Shown here in pieces: positions 11,639-28,824 of a stretch of 64,000 nucleotides of DNA (position 1 is the first letter of the stretch; every line of letters begins with the position of its first letter). Both the position numbers and the translations under genes were made by a program. Below the pieces are notes generated by a model, which did no database searches, had not been told where the DNA came from, and worked only from the letters and a program-made list of their open reading frames with translations. Origin of the DNA: Chondrilla cf. caribensis (taxonomy: Eukaryota > Porifera > Demospongiae > Chondrillida > Chondrillidae); NCBI GenBank assembly GCA_964020155.1, contig OZ026554.1, positions 226,001 through 290,000 on the forward strand, read 5' to 3'.

Positions 11639-14600
11639 TCAAGATAATTGAGTTGTGTATAATGACAGCAGTTCTCTGTACAGTCTTTTTACTGGTCCAT
11701 TGCTACTCTCACTAGCTCTAGGAAGATCATTCTTGATTGCTAGTAAGTGAGCATGGCACAACTCACATTTCTTCATCCTGTGCAAGAGAATACACGCACT
11801 GTCAACAGCAACCACTTCTGAATGGAGGGAAAATGTCATTTCACCTTTCTTCTCTCGTAAGATCCACTCCAGCAGAGGGTGGGGAGTTGATGGTGTCCCG
11901 AATAAGAGGACCAAATGTCTTCAAAATGAGTGTTATTGTCCCGCAACCACAGATCACATGACTGGATGGGAAAACAGCTAAGAATGCACTTGGGAACATC
12001 GAGGGGGGTCGATTCTCACTCACGATTCATGCTTGCTGAAGACCAGTCCTTTCATCTCTGGCAATACAACAGTGCAGATGTCCAGTGACCACAGTCCTCT
12101 TGGTTAGGGTGTTGTGGGAGGGAGGAAATCAGGGAACAGTTCAAAAACAAGAAATCAAATTGAACTTACTTTCTTTGTTTCAAAATAGACAAAATATCCA
12201 CTAAAATTGAGTTGTCGTTTAGAGCAACAACTTCTTCAAATGCAGTCTACACCAAATGAATGGAGTGATGAACAGAACTGTCAAGATAGCAATCTTGTGG
12301 TAACCACCTTTGGATCTTCTACTGTCCACGTTTCCTTTATTCGTTGTATTTGCCTCATCCTGTTCCCAAGTATGGACCTGAGTTGGGTGTGTGCTGGAGG
12401 GGACAGGTTCAAGTCGTACTAACAAACCACCACAGACACAGACCAAATGTACAAAGACCGGCTCCACAACTTGGAACTAGCACAGACCTTTAGTCAGTTT
12501 GGTCAAAGCCTGCTCGTCTGTCAGTGCCGGTTTGGGTAGGTCCTTGTCAACACCGACTGGTATTGGCCAAGACACCGGCATGAACTCGTCCAGAGGAAGC
12601 TCAACAGACTGCTCAAATTCACCGGACAACTTCTTCTTGGAAAGAGAACATATAACACAAACACTACACAGATGATCAGGTTATATTGGAATTTACCTTT
12701 GGTGCTCGTGTCACTGGTTTTTGGGGGTGTGACTCAGTGGGTGGAGCACATTGAGGTGGATTAGCTGCAGGTAAAGGATGTGGGTGTGGATCAGCTGGAG
12801 GAGGAGCAAATGGCTCGAAGAGTTGTTTAGGAGGAGTACGGGCTGCAAGAACAGAGAAACGTATTGATAGGAAGTGCTCTGGCGGTCCCAGATTTACGTA
12901 TACTCACTGAGAGTTGACCTTGGAATGAATATCTCCTGTCTCTCTTCAGGATTAGCTTCAGGAACATTGCTGTCGTCTTCATTCTCATCCACTGTTTCTG
13001 AGCTGAACAGACAACCAAGCAACATTTTCCACATTGTCACATGCATCATCACGTGCCACTGTGTCTCACCTCTGAGGTGGCTGGGGCTGTTGAGAACTCT
13101 TGGACGACTTGGTAGAGGTGGTTTTGGGCCGGTCCTCCTTCACCACCTCCTCCTGGAACTTCTTACGAAAACTGGATCATAGACAAGTGTAGACACACCG
13201 GATTGATACCACCAGTCAGCAACACAAGCCTCAGTGTAGAAACTAACACAGATTGTTTTTGGCCAGGATCAGGAACAACGTCTCCAGGAGGAGGTTTAGA
13301 CTTGTTGAATGGTCGAAGGGTCTTGATATCCACAACCCACTCACTTACAGTGGTTTGTGAGAAGGAAGCACCAATCTGTGGTCATTCAGTATGTACGTAC
13401 ATCATATACAACACACACCATAATATGTACCATGTAAATGCACAGTACACACTACATACAGTACACACTACATACAGTACATAGAGTACAGATGAATGTA
13501 TGACAGCCTGTGACGCTTGAACACTCACCAATTGTTCACGATATACTACAATGTCAAAGGGTTTTCCCCATTGGACATGGACCGAATCCAGAAAGTCAGC
13601 ACTTGGTTCCCAGCGATATAACTAAATTTTGGAACAAACAGTAGTACAGAATCTGGAACACATACTGTATAGCAGATGACTCTAAAAATGAAAATTCATG
13701 GATAAAACTTTCACGCATGCTGGCCACAATCATGTGATAGAACAACAAGAACGCCTAATTCATGGATTTTATTTTTGTAGATGTTAGACCAACCGTGAAA
13801 TCCGCGAAAATTTCCCACTATACGGTATTATTACTGGGGAGCAAAGGTGCATGTATAAGTCTACATGTATGAGTGTACATGTATAAGTGTACATGTATAA
13901 GTGTACATGTATGAGTGTACATGGATGAGTTTGTATGTATGAGTGTACATGTATGATGAGTGTGCATGTGTGAGTGTACATGTATGAGTGTACACGTATG
14001 AGTGTACATGGATGAGTTTGTATGTATGAGTGTACATGTATGATGAGTGTGCATGTGTGAGTGTACATGTATGAGTGTACACGTATGAGTGTACATGGAT
14101 GAGTTTGTATGTATGAGTGTACATGTATGATGAGTGTGCATGTGTGAGTGTACATGTATGAGTGTACACGTATGAGTGTACATGGATGAGTTTGTATGTA
14201 TGAGTGTACATGTATGATGAGTGTGCATGTATGAGTGTACATGTATGAGAGTGAATGCATGTGTGTAGATACATAGAGTATAATAGGGTACTGAAAAATG
14301 GACACAATATAAAATGAGATTTACCATGTATAATAATAGTAACAAAAATGCACACTTCTTGGTATTATCTCAGCAAAACACACGCACCTTGAGGGAGTCT
14401 TGTGCTCCACTGAATAGCACTGTGCCATCGGGGTCAAAGGTGATACACCTTACAGGCGTGGTCTCTGGAGAGCCAGACGATATCAACTTCATTGCTTCCA
14501 GGTCCCAGATTTTGACGGTCCGGTCTGCACTGCCAGTTGCCAGAATGAACTCCTTAGGGTGGAACTTCACAGCATTGACGGAGGCCGAGTGATTGTCAAA

Positions 14601-14986
14601 GCACATTAGCATCTTCCCTGCCACTAGATCCCACAGCTTCAGAAGGCAGGATGAGAATGAGTGGGTAGCAGGGACGTCCGAACATGTGGGGATTGAACTT
14701 ACTCTAACTGTACTGTCAGCACTGGCCGATACCACCCATCTCCCATCAGGACTGAACTGGAGACTGTTGACTACATCACTGTGATCCTAGAATGAGTGAG
14801 GAGGACAGAGCCATTATCTGTTGGATAGTTGTTGGATATATGTGCATATAAATGACTATTACATTAGCCTTGGAGTGGGGGAATGAAAATACCTATGTTG
14901 TATGATTGAATATACTTGATAGTTATTCTCAATCAGCAAATTTATAAAAATGACTAAGCATGTAGGCATACATGCTAACAACAAAT

Positions 14987-15037
<51 letters not shown>

Positions 15038-15776
15038 ACACAAATACACACACGCACGCACACACACTGATACATGCACTCACAGAATAGGTAATGATGC
15101 ACCCTTTACGTCGAATATCCCAAATTTTAACATTGGTATCCATGGAGCCAGAAGCCAGTATATCACCATAGCGATGGAAGTCCAAACTCTTCACTCCTGC
15201 CTTGTGGCCACTCAGGGCTCTGATGACTGAGGCAGACACAACTGAACAGATAATACACAAACTACCGCTGATAAGTGCTACAAACTCTTAAACCTTTGTT
15301 TTGCTCCAGGTCGAACACCCGGATTGAGCCCGACTTGGAACCAGCTGCAATGCATTCCTCTGGTTCATTGAACACTACGGACTCCACCGCTGACGTGTGT
15401 CCAGTAAAACTCTGTCAAACGAACATTCACAAAGGGTACAACAAACGTTCACAACGCATACATTTACAAAGAATCGCATTAAGGTGAATAGCAATACAAA
15501 GGAAATTGCTACGTGTAACGCCCCAATAGTAATCCCTTGCTGGAGACGCGTATGACTCACCACGAGTAGGTTCGGTTTGCCGGTATTCCAGAGGTTGACT
15601 TTCCTGTCGTCCCCTCCAGTGGCCAGGGTGCGTCCAGAATGATTTAAAGCTAGGCAATTAACACTTGACCCATGGGCCACAAAATCCTCTGATGAAGAAA
15701 AATACTGTACATTGATATTAAACCATCAAGTTGATAATTCTTGGAACATACGAAGTTTCCAGTTATTCTTTGACAT
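11639..15776 (-). CDS. KATNB1: Katanin p80 regulatory subunit B1
   Basis: Seventeen minus-strand exons with all phases closing, 650 residues (vertebrate p80 about 655): 15752-15776, 15561-15688, 15294-15411, 15084-15226, 14703-14786, 14388-14636, 13529-13621, 13248-13375, 13070-13171, 12908-13002, 12697-12842, 12488-12635, 12308-12393, 12170-12246, 12024-12098, 11845-11961, 11639-11777. The first exon codes MSKNNWKL and joins to QDFVAHGSS. Six WD40 repeats follow, ending in NLWN, VFDL, IWDI, LWDL, IWDL and LYRW. A Pro-rich linker leads to the con80 domain ([56 protein letters not shown]). p80 targets the p60 AAA ATPase to centrosomes and spindle poles for microtubule severing. The near-exact length and complete con80 argue for a functional gene. 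Confidence 0.97.
13850..14260. repeat. 86-bp minisatellite in KATNB1 intron
   Basis: About four tandem copies of an 86-bp higher-order unit made of related GAGTGTACATGTAT blocks, with the marker ACATGGATGAGTTTGTATGT once per unit. It sits in the intron 13622-14387 between the sixth WD40 repeat's two coding parts. Confidence 0.9.
14988..15068. repeat. (CA)n microsatellite in KATNB1 intron
   Basis: CA tract with a few AT and CG interruptions in the intron 14787-15083, just downstream (minus sense) of the exon donor. Confidence 0.93.
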
Positions 15777-15889
15777 GCTGAATACATTCACGACCAGCAA
15801 CTGCAAGCAAACAAGTTAAACAAAAGCGGCGCTTCTAAAGGTCCCGGGCGCCATTTTCATTTTGATTTGGCGGGTTAGACACACCCACT

Positions 15890-17700
15890 TATTTGTATGT
15901 GCTGTGTGTACACATGGACACCAGTGTGACCGTGGTGACCAGCAATAAAATTTGACGTTTTCTAGCTGGTCACCACGAGGTCCGTAGTACGTCCAGGAGG
16001 GTGTACATGCATCCATATTTGTGTTTTAAAGTTTGGTTTAGGAGTCCATGGTGACCAAATACAGAATGTTAGCACCTATACTGAAATGTACATACAACAG
16101 TATTATGTATTATTATCATATGGGCACTGGGGAGTGTTTATGACAGGCAAAAGAAGGTATTTTACTGGTCACCACCAAGTCCATAGCACTTAGAGGATGC
16201 CGGGTGTATAAGCATCAACATTTGATCTCCAATACATTACATGGACATTGGAGAGGCCATGGTGACAAGCAATAAAATTCAATATTTTTTTATATGTATG
16301 CCTACATGTTTAGTCACAGGAGAGGATGTAGTGACAAGCGATAAAATTTGACATTTTTATTATTACACTTACATTGAAATGCACATACAAATGTATAATG
16401 CTATGTGCCGTATGAACACCTGGGGGAAATTTAATTGGCAACAAAACTCATCTTTTTTGATATCAGAGGAGTGTGTCCGTGCATTCGTATTTAAGCTATG
16501 ATGCATCACGTACACACAGGAGAGGCCGCGGTGACAAGCATCAAAAGGACCGTATTAGTTCCAGGAGTGTGTCTGTACATTTGTATTAGATCTATGATGT
16601 ATTATGTGCACACAGGAGAGGCTGTGGTGACAAGCTTGAAAATTGACATTTTTTGCTTGTCACCACGAGGCCTATAGCACACTCAGGACGGTTTGTATGC
16701 CTACCAAACTGTGTTGTTGAGTTTGGCACGGACACTGGACAGCCCTTGGTGACCAGCAACATGGTGTCAAATCACCTGAGTGATCACCACAAGGCATATT
16801 ACACTTATATTGAAATTTACATACAAATGTATAATGCTATGTGCCATATGGACACCTGACAGAATTTTCCCTATCATTTTTGTATCAGAAGGACCGTATT
16901 AGTTCCAGGAGTGTGTCCGTGCATTCGTATTAGATCTATGATGTATTATGTGCACACAGGAGAGGCCGTGGTGACAAGCTTGAAAATTGACATTTTTTTG
17001 CTTGTCACCACGAGGCCTATAGCACACTCAGGACGGTTTGTATGCCTCCCAAACTGTGTTGTTGAGTTTGGCACGGACACTGGACAGCCCTTGGTGACCA
17101 GCAACGTGGTGTAAAATCACCTGAGTGATCACCACAAGGCATATTACACTTATATTGAAATCTACATACAAATGTATAATACTATGTGCCATATGGACAC
17201 CTGACAGAATTTTCATCAGTAACAAAACCTATCATTTTTGGTATCAGAAGGACCGTATTAGTTCCAGGAGTGTGTCCGTGCATTCGTATTAGATCTATGA
17301 TGTATTATGTGCACACAGGAGAGGCCGTGGTGACAAGCTTGAAAATTGACATTTTTTGCTTGTCACCACGAGGCCTATAGCACACTCAGGACAGTTTGTA
17401 TGCCTCCCAAACTGTGTTGTTGAGTTTGGCACGGACACTGGGCAGCCCTTGGTGACCAGCAACGTGGTGTCAAATCACCTGAGTTATCACCACAAGACAT
17501 ATTATATTTATATTGAAATTTACATACAAATGCATAATGCTATGTGCCATATGGACACCTGACAGAATTTTCATCAGCAACAAAACCTATTATTTTTGGT
17601 ATTAAAAGGACCGTATTAGTTCCAGGAGTGTGTCCATGCATTTGTATTAGATCTATGATGTATTATGTGCACACAGGAGAGGTCATGGTGACAAGCTTGA
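15890..17700. repeat. 358-bp tandem satellite with a hairpin in each unit
   Basis: The marker GGACCGTATTAGTTCCAGGA recurs at 16547, 16891, 17250 and 17608, giving periods of 344, 359 and 358 bp. Copies from 16620 to 17700 are very similar. The stretch 15890-16450 holds older, diverged copies of the same motifs. Each unit carries an inverted repeat: GGCC(G)TGGTGACAAGC, an A/T-rich loop of about 20 nt, then GCTTGTCACCA(CGA)GGCC. Further TGGTGACCAGC and TCACCACAAGG motifs recur between the hairpins. No coding potential is convincing. It fills the gap between KATNB1 and the acid phosphatase. Confidence 0.85.
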
Positions 17701-18100
17701 AAATTGATGAAGTTATGCGTAGGAACACATATTATTTCCATTGTAGTTTCACAAGGGAAGAGTGTGTTGATTTGCTTGGGATCTAATTGTGTTATCTTCA
17801 TTTCTACATCTAGTATAATCAAGTATAGCATATTGTTATCCAGGTTACATAGTACCTTCAGGACAAGTGATTGTGGGTTTCCAATTATTATTTACTTAAT
17901 TAATTATAATAATTAACAATAACAATTTTCAACGTGTGTCTCCATCGTGACAGAGTGGTACGTAATCTTGTGTTCATGCTATTGATATATATGGCCCTCC
18001 ACACACAAGTTGGTATCTACGCGTACAAACAAACATCCTGCTATTTGTAGACAGATATACTATAGCTCAACCTAAGAAGCTGTTTCACTATGTATTATGT

Positions 18101-20547
<2,447 letters not shown>

Positions 20548-20875
20548 ATCCCAACTTAAGGATAAAGTATTTCAGAAGGGTGTGTCTCTTGGACTAACAC
20601 AGAAGCAGTTACGAATATTTGGACTTTTGCCAGAGCAGAAAGGCCCAGATATTATGATCACTCGTTTCAAGCGTCTATCATGGGGCGATCACGTGGTCGT
20701 TTTGTTGTTGTGTGTGCATGTAATAATATTATTGTTGGGCATAATGATTAATATAAATCTCAAACTTCGTGCTGTGTTGAGCCGCTGTTTGTATAATAGC
20801 ACTATTGCAGTATAGACAATCTATACCAACATTTAGTTTCGAGTGTCCGTGCTTGCATCTACCTAGTGTAATATT

Positions 20876-20972
20876 GTAGACTACACGGAAAATACATACC
20901 ACTGTGTTCGAGTCACTAGTACACGATGGTACTTGTATCCGTCAACATATCATTTTCCGTGTAGATGTCTAC
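20876..20972. other. Inverted repeat with perfect 13-bp arms
   Basis: CTACACGGAAAAT (20881-20893) and its exact complement ATTTTCCGTGTAG (20952-20964). The arms extend to GTAGAC/GTCTAC with a 3-nt offset, around a 58-bp spacer. It lies in the gap between the divergent acid phosphatase and PDCD5 starts. Confidence 0.7.
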
Positions 20973-21413
20973 GTAATTCTACAAATTGCTGGCCATCTTA
21001 GTGTATGTATGCATGGAGGAGGCTCTCCATTACTATTTCAATTTTTGAAGACAAAAAAACAAACAAAAGAAAACTAAGTGTATTGAGATACAAAAAGAAA
21101 TGGGGTGGTTTGCTCGACATTAATTTACTTGGTGGGGAAGGTTTATTGCACAGTAAGCCTTTCAAGGCCTGAGGATGACGAAATTAAATCATAAATCTAG
21201 TGATAAAATTTGTCAACATTAATTTACTTGTTCCAGGTCGAAGGATAAGAAGCAGTAATGTTCATTTGAGTTGATTTGATAATCAGTTTTTGCACATGTT
21301 GACTTGCATCACGAAATCTGACCTTTCACCTGCTCACTGTGGTTCGACCATACTACAGTATACTCTTCGGTTCGACTGGCTTCGCGAGACTATATTAATA
21401 CAGAGAAAACAAA

Positions 21414-23393
21414 ATGGCGGATAGCGAACTCGCTCAACTACGTGCACAAAGAATGGCCGAATTGAAATCTCAGTACCAAGTAATGACTTTTCACTGTTCG
21501 TAAATTGAAGTCTTCCCTGATCTTCGTTCGTATCCATATACGACCCCAATCGATCCCTTCATCTCAAATCATGTGTTTGTGTTTCTGCCGTAGGACCAAA
21601 GCAACGATAAAGAAAAAGAGGAGGCGGCCAAAAGGTATCCCATTCGTCATGGTTTGTGAGATTACAACGATGACAACTGAGAGACATTTCATGTTCACAG
21701 TGTGTAGTCCACCCAACCCCCTGTACAGTGTGTGGTCCTCCCAACCACCTGTACAGTGTGTAGTTCACCCGACCACCTGTACAGTGTGTAGTCCACCCAA
21801 CCACCTGTACAGTGTGTAGTCCAACCAACCCCCTGTACAGTGTGTAGTCCGTCCAACCACCTGTACAGTGTGTGGTCCGCCCAACCACCTGTACAGTGTG
21901 TGGTCCACCCAACCCCCTGTACAGTGTGTGGTCCGCCCAACCACCTGTACAGTGTGTGGTCCTCCCAATCACCTGTACAGTGTGTAGTTCGCCCAACCCC
22001 CTGTACAGTGTGTAGTCCACCAACCACCTGTACAGTGTGTAGTCCACCAACCACCTGTGCAGTGTGTAGTCAGCCCAACCCCCTGTACAGTGTGTAGTCT
22101 GCCCAACCACCTGTGCAGTGTGTAGTCCACCCGACCACCTGTGCAGTGTGTAGTCCGCCCAACCCCCTGTACAGTGTGTAGTCTGCCCAACCACCTGTGC
22201 AGTGTGTAGTCCACCCGACCACCTGTACAGTGTGTAGTCAGCCCAACCACTTGTACAGTGTGTAGTCCACCCGACCACCTGTACAGTGTGTAGTCCGTCC
22301 AACCACCTGTACAGTGTGTAGTCTGCCCAACCACTTGTACAGTGTGTAGTCCGCCTGACCACCTGTACAGTGTGTAGTCCGTCCAACCACCTGTACAGTG
22401 TGTGGTCCACCCAACCCCCTGTACAGTGTGTAGTCCGCCCAACCACCTGTACAGTGTGTAGTCCGCCCAACCCCCTGTACAGTGTGTAGTCCGCCCAACC
22501 ACCTGTACAGTGTGTAGTCCACCCAACATATACACTCTGCATCTCTTCACTGAGTACAACTCTCTCTCCATCCATGTCACATAGGGAGAGTGATATGCTT
22601 AATGCAATGCTTGCTCAGATACTGGACCAGTCGGCCAGAGCAAGACGTAAGTCATCCTTAATCTGCCAAACTCGTTAATCTACCATATTTTTGAAATCAA
22701 ATTGTGGTGGATTATTGAGAATTCACTGTAGTATAGTGTTTTGTGTTGTGTGGGTGTACTTAAAGGGCACCTTCACAGGAATATTGGTATGCTTGTACAT
22801 GTACGTGTATTTGCAGTATTCAATAAATGTCTCCTAGCAACTTGTAGGGACTGTCAATCCAAGTGTCAAAAATATCTAAGATACATACACCAAGTATGCA
22901 AAATGCCCTCCCCCACAAATCTGGTGGTCATGGTGTGCCCCCCCCCCCCACACACACATCTGGTGGTCATGGTGTGCCCCCCACACACACACATCTGGTG
23001 GTCATGGTGTGTCCCCCCCCCCACACACATCTGGTGGTCATGGTGTGCCCCCCCCACACACACATCTGGTGGTCATGGTGTGTCCCCCCCCCCACACACA
23101 TCTGGTGGTCATGGTGTGCCCCCCCCACACACACATCTGGTGGTCATGGTGTGTCCCCCTCACATCTGGTGGTCATGGTGTGTGTGTGTCCCCACACATC
23201 TGGTGGTCATGGTGTGTATGCATACCCTTGTACTCAGTGAACAGTATAGCTCTAGTGAAGCCAGACAAGGCCAAGATGGTGGAGAGCATGCTGATCCAGA
23301 TGGCACGCACTGGACAGATCAGTGGGAAGGTATGCATGTTGTTGAACAACCTGGTCAAGCACGTACACAACACCACATCCATTGCACCACACT

Positions 23394-23463
<70 letters not shown>

Positions 23464-23491
23464 ACACGCACGCACACACACACACACACAT

Positions 23492-23537
<46 letters not shown>

Positions 23538-23616
23538 CCACACACACACACACACACATACACACTGACACGCACGCCCACACACACACACACACACATA
23601 CACACTGACACGCACG

Positions 23617-23679
<63 letters not shown>

Positions 23680-24000
23680 ACACGCACGCCCACACACACA
23701 CGCACACACACACACACACACACATACACACTGACACGCACGCCCACACACACGCACACACACACACGCACTTACAGACAGACAATTGTTTTCGTTGTCA
23801 TGTAAACCTAATACTGTACAGTTGACTGAGCAGCAGCTGGTCCAGTTGTTGGAGAGAGTAAATGAGCAAACACAGAAAAAGACCACAGTTAAGGTAGCTT
23901 GTTGAGTATCATGTGACAGACATGTGATCGTGACCCAATCACTTTCATCATGTAGTTTGACAGAAGGCGTCATGCACTGGACAGTGACGATGATGACTAG
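21414..24000 (+). CDS. PDCD5: Programmed cell death protein 5
   Basis: Six exons, phases closing, 125 residues, the same length as human PDCD5: 21414-21479, 21594-21634, 22585-22646, 23238-23329, 23822-23893, 23956-24000. It begins [17 protein letters not shown], then has the conserved core [33 protein letters not shown] and the DNA/protein-binding end KKTTVKFDRRR, closing with an acidic DSDDDD. PDCD5 is a small helical-bundle protein found from archaea to humans, linked in animals to apoptosis and to the TIP60 and CCT complexes. The tiny exons are separated by large introns packed with minisatellites, so the gene spans 2.6 kb for 378 coding bases. Nothing suggests loss of function. Confidence 0.98.
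21696..22535. repeat. 28-bp minisatellite in PDCD5 intron 2
   Basis: About 30 tandem copies of a 28-bp unit containing AACCACCTGTACAGTGTGTA. Three units keep every minus-strand frame open, producing spurious frames of over 300 codons. It ends about 50 bp before the exon at 22585. Confidence 0.95.
22650..22736. mobile_element. Possible MITE fragment in PDCD5 intron 3
   Basis: A/T-rich segment starting with TTAATCTGCC and ending GGTGGATTATTGAGAATTC then ACTGTAG. The right end matches the element at 34800-34977 (complement CAGTGAATTCTCAATAATCC against CAGTTGAACTCTCCTTAATC). The left end is incomplete. Confidence 0.4.
22918..23215. repeat. About 36-bp minisatellite with C-runs in PDCD5 intron 3
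   Basis: Eight or nine units of CTGGTGGTCATGGTGTG followed by a homopolymeric C run of varying length and a short CA stretch. The varying C run suggests slippage or sequencing uncertainty. Confidence 0.9.
23396..23772. repeat. Compound (CA)n array in PDCD5 intron 4
   Basis: Long CA tract regularly interrupted by CACTGACACGCACGC blocks, so the array itself is amplified at a higher order, with five or so repeats of the interrupted unit. Confidence 0.93.
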
Positions 24001-24639
24001 CAGAAGTGATGTGATCATGAGCAGTGTACAGCTCTCCATCCTTCCTATGACAATGTTTCACACTTCCTGTGACTGTATTCCACACTTCCTGTAGACTTTA
24101 GTGCTCACACAGTTTTTGAGGTTAATCAGTTTACATTGTTGATATTGTGTTGTATTGAATAGTGGCAATATATCACTATTATACACATATTATATGCAAT
24201 ACATATTGTATTGCATGTAAAACTCACTACACACACTATACAAGTATTGATGGTCCAGTCTTGCATCACAGATATCATTCTTATGGTTCTCATATTATAT
24301 AATCAAACTAGTACTATAATTGAAATAAATTACAAAGATTATTAAGGTCACGTGGTAAAATTTTACAAACACAACTACACAATAGCTAATTCACAGTACA
24401 CTGGAATAAGTAATCACATGGAACCATCAAGATGGCTACCAGGTTGCCATGGTTACCCAGCTGTGGCTGCTGTATAGAAGATGATCCATGTTATCTATAA
24501 TTAGGAAGAAAATAACTTGAGAAACAAATTTTGATTCATGTGTATCTACTGTAAATTCAAAGGGTTACAATAATATTAAAAATAATGAAAAATTGAAAAA
24601 CAGTTTGTCAGTAGAGACTGTTGGGGCTAGGACATGCCT

Positions 24640-26802
<2,163 letters not shown>

Positions 26803-26918
26803 AACCGCATGCAGTTAGAAAAGTTCTAAAATTGGAATTAAAACAGCACTTTAAACACAGTATAATAGCAGCTATTTAGTTGAATTGGGCATTTTTCAAC
26901 AAGTGGTCACATAAAATA

Positions 26919-28105
26919 GGTTCACTTAGTACAGTCTACAATGATGGGGCGATCTCAACATGTGGGTAGATTATAGAGGTTCACTCAGTACAGTCTACAA
27001 TGATGGGGAGATCTCAACATGTGGGTAGATTATAGTGGCCCACTCAGTACAGTCTATAATGATGGGGAGGTCTCAACATGTGGGTAGTCTATGTTCTGAG
27101 GGATAAATTTGGGCGTCACATGATTTTATTGGTGCATTGCCTTCAATGGGCATGACAGTTAATCAGGCTGTGATGATTAGTTAGAAGACAGATTTTCGAC
27201 ATAACGTTATGTCTGAGATTTTCGATGTGCTTTGTATCATTGTTAGGCAGAGATAAAGAGTTAAATTGGATAACTATCACACATACGTACACCAGAGACT
27301 TGCTCAGTACAGACACAAGTAGGTCTTGTGGATGCAAACTGCCGCATATTTACACTTGTTTCAGTGAACACTGTGGTCTTGCACACATGCGGCCTAGCTG
27401 GACACCGTGAAGGGATGCTCATCAATGCACCGCCCCCACCATGATGACGTGTTTACAAGTCTCCATACACCACAGGTCCCTGAGGCCACAGTACCCACAC
27501 CTATGAGGAAATTGGGCAGTATTGGTAATGCTGTAGCTCTCAATGGATGTCTACAGCCAACACTGTAACTCCTCACCTCATTGTGGTCATATTATCAGAA
27601 TACATTGATAAGATTAATTGTGCTATCACGGGCAGTTTTGTTGCCATGGATTCACTGGCAGTACACTTAGTAAATACATGATCATAGACGACAGAAATCT
27701 ACCCACATGTTGAGACCTCCCCATCATTGTAGACTGTACTGAGTACATCTCTATAATCTACCCACATGTTGAGATCTCCCCATCATTGTAGACTGTACTG
27801 AGTGGACCTCTATAATCTACCCACATGTTAAGATCTCCCCATCACTGTAGACTGTACTGAGTGAACCTCTATAATCTACCCACATGTTGAGATCTCCCCA
27901 TCATTGTAGACTGTACTGAGTACATCTCTATAATCTACCCACATGTTGAGATCTCCCCATCACTGTAGACTGTACTGAGTGAACCTATGATCTGTTCACA
28001 TGTTGGGATTTCCTCATCACTACAGACTGAACCCCTATGTGATCATACGTATGCCAACATCTTCCCATTACTGTAGACTGTACAAAGTCAATATCTACAA
28101 GACCG
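26919..28105. repeat. Pair of inverted 59-bp minisatellite arrays
   Basis: Left arm 26919-27088: three 59-bp units containing CAGTACAGTCTACAATGATG and TCTCAACATGTGGGTAGA. Right arm 27695-28105: five clean and two decayed units of the exact reverse complement, at 59-bp spacing (27695, 27754, 27813, 27872, 27931). The central 606 bp are unique. Together they form an imperfect 1.2-kb palindrome in a gene-free region. Confidence 0.9.
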
Positions 28106-28824
28106 CAGGATACCACCCCACTCAACACCTGTATACCTACTAACATGCAGTACACTCTGATAAATGGGCTGCAATAATCGAGCCATTTATCAAATTGAAG
28201 AGTTGGAACGAAGTAAATATTTGCCCCGTTACATCATTAATAGTTTCGTGGGGAGGGTTGAAGTTGGTCAACACACACATACGTAACAGGTTAGTATCCC
28301 CCCCGTCCAGCCAAGTGGGATACCGGGACACAGCTATTGGATGACAAATTAAACTACATCACATGCTGTTTCCATAGCAACATGACATCAGCAGGAGGGA
28401 AGAGAGGTGTTGTATCACACACTCTGTACAATCCCATAATCATTCACTGTTTACAACCAACTCCTCTCCATCCAATGATCGCTCACTGTTTACAACTAAC
28501 TCCCCTCTATCCAATGATAGTCTCACACTTGTGTGTGAAGCAACATTGGAATCCAATCACACCTATCGGGTGGTGTCCTCTGTTTGGTAAATATATCACT
28601 TTTTCTAACATTTGATATGTATTTTCAGTGTTTGCCTTCAGTTAACTGAAGATTTCGTCTCTGAGAGTTGTTGTTAGAGCATTCAGCATGAGGAAGGCAA
28701 CGTCAAGCATGGTTGAGAAACACTCGTTCTTTTATTCAGTAACATGCGTTGGGCTAGCTATAAAGGTCCTCTTTGCATTGTGATTTTATGTGATGTGCAA
28801 CCACACACAAGCCTGGAGTTACCG

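Noticed and set aside
21559..22580. Long minus-strand frames (over 330 codons) of Tyr/His/Thr-rich repeats
   Set aside because: Products of the 28-bp minisatellite in PDCD5 intron 2.
28140..28331. Minus-strand 63-codon frame
   Set aside because: Short, no motif, lies at the decayed edge of the inverted minisatellite array.
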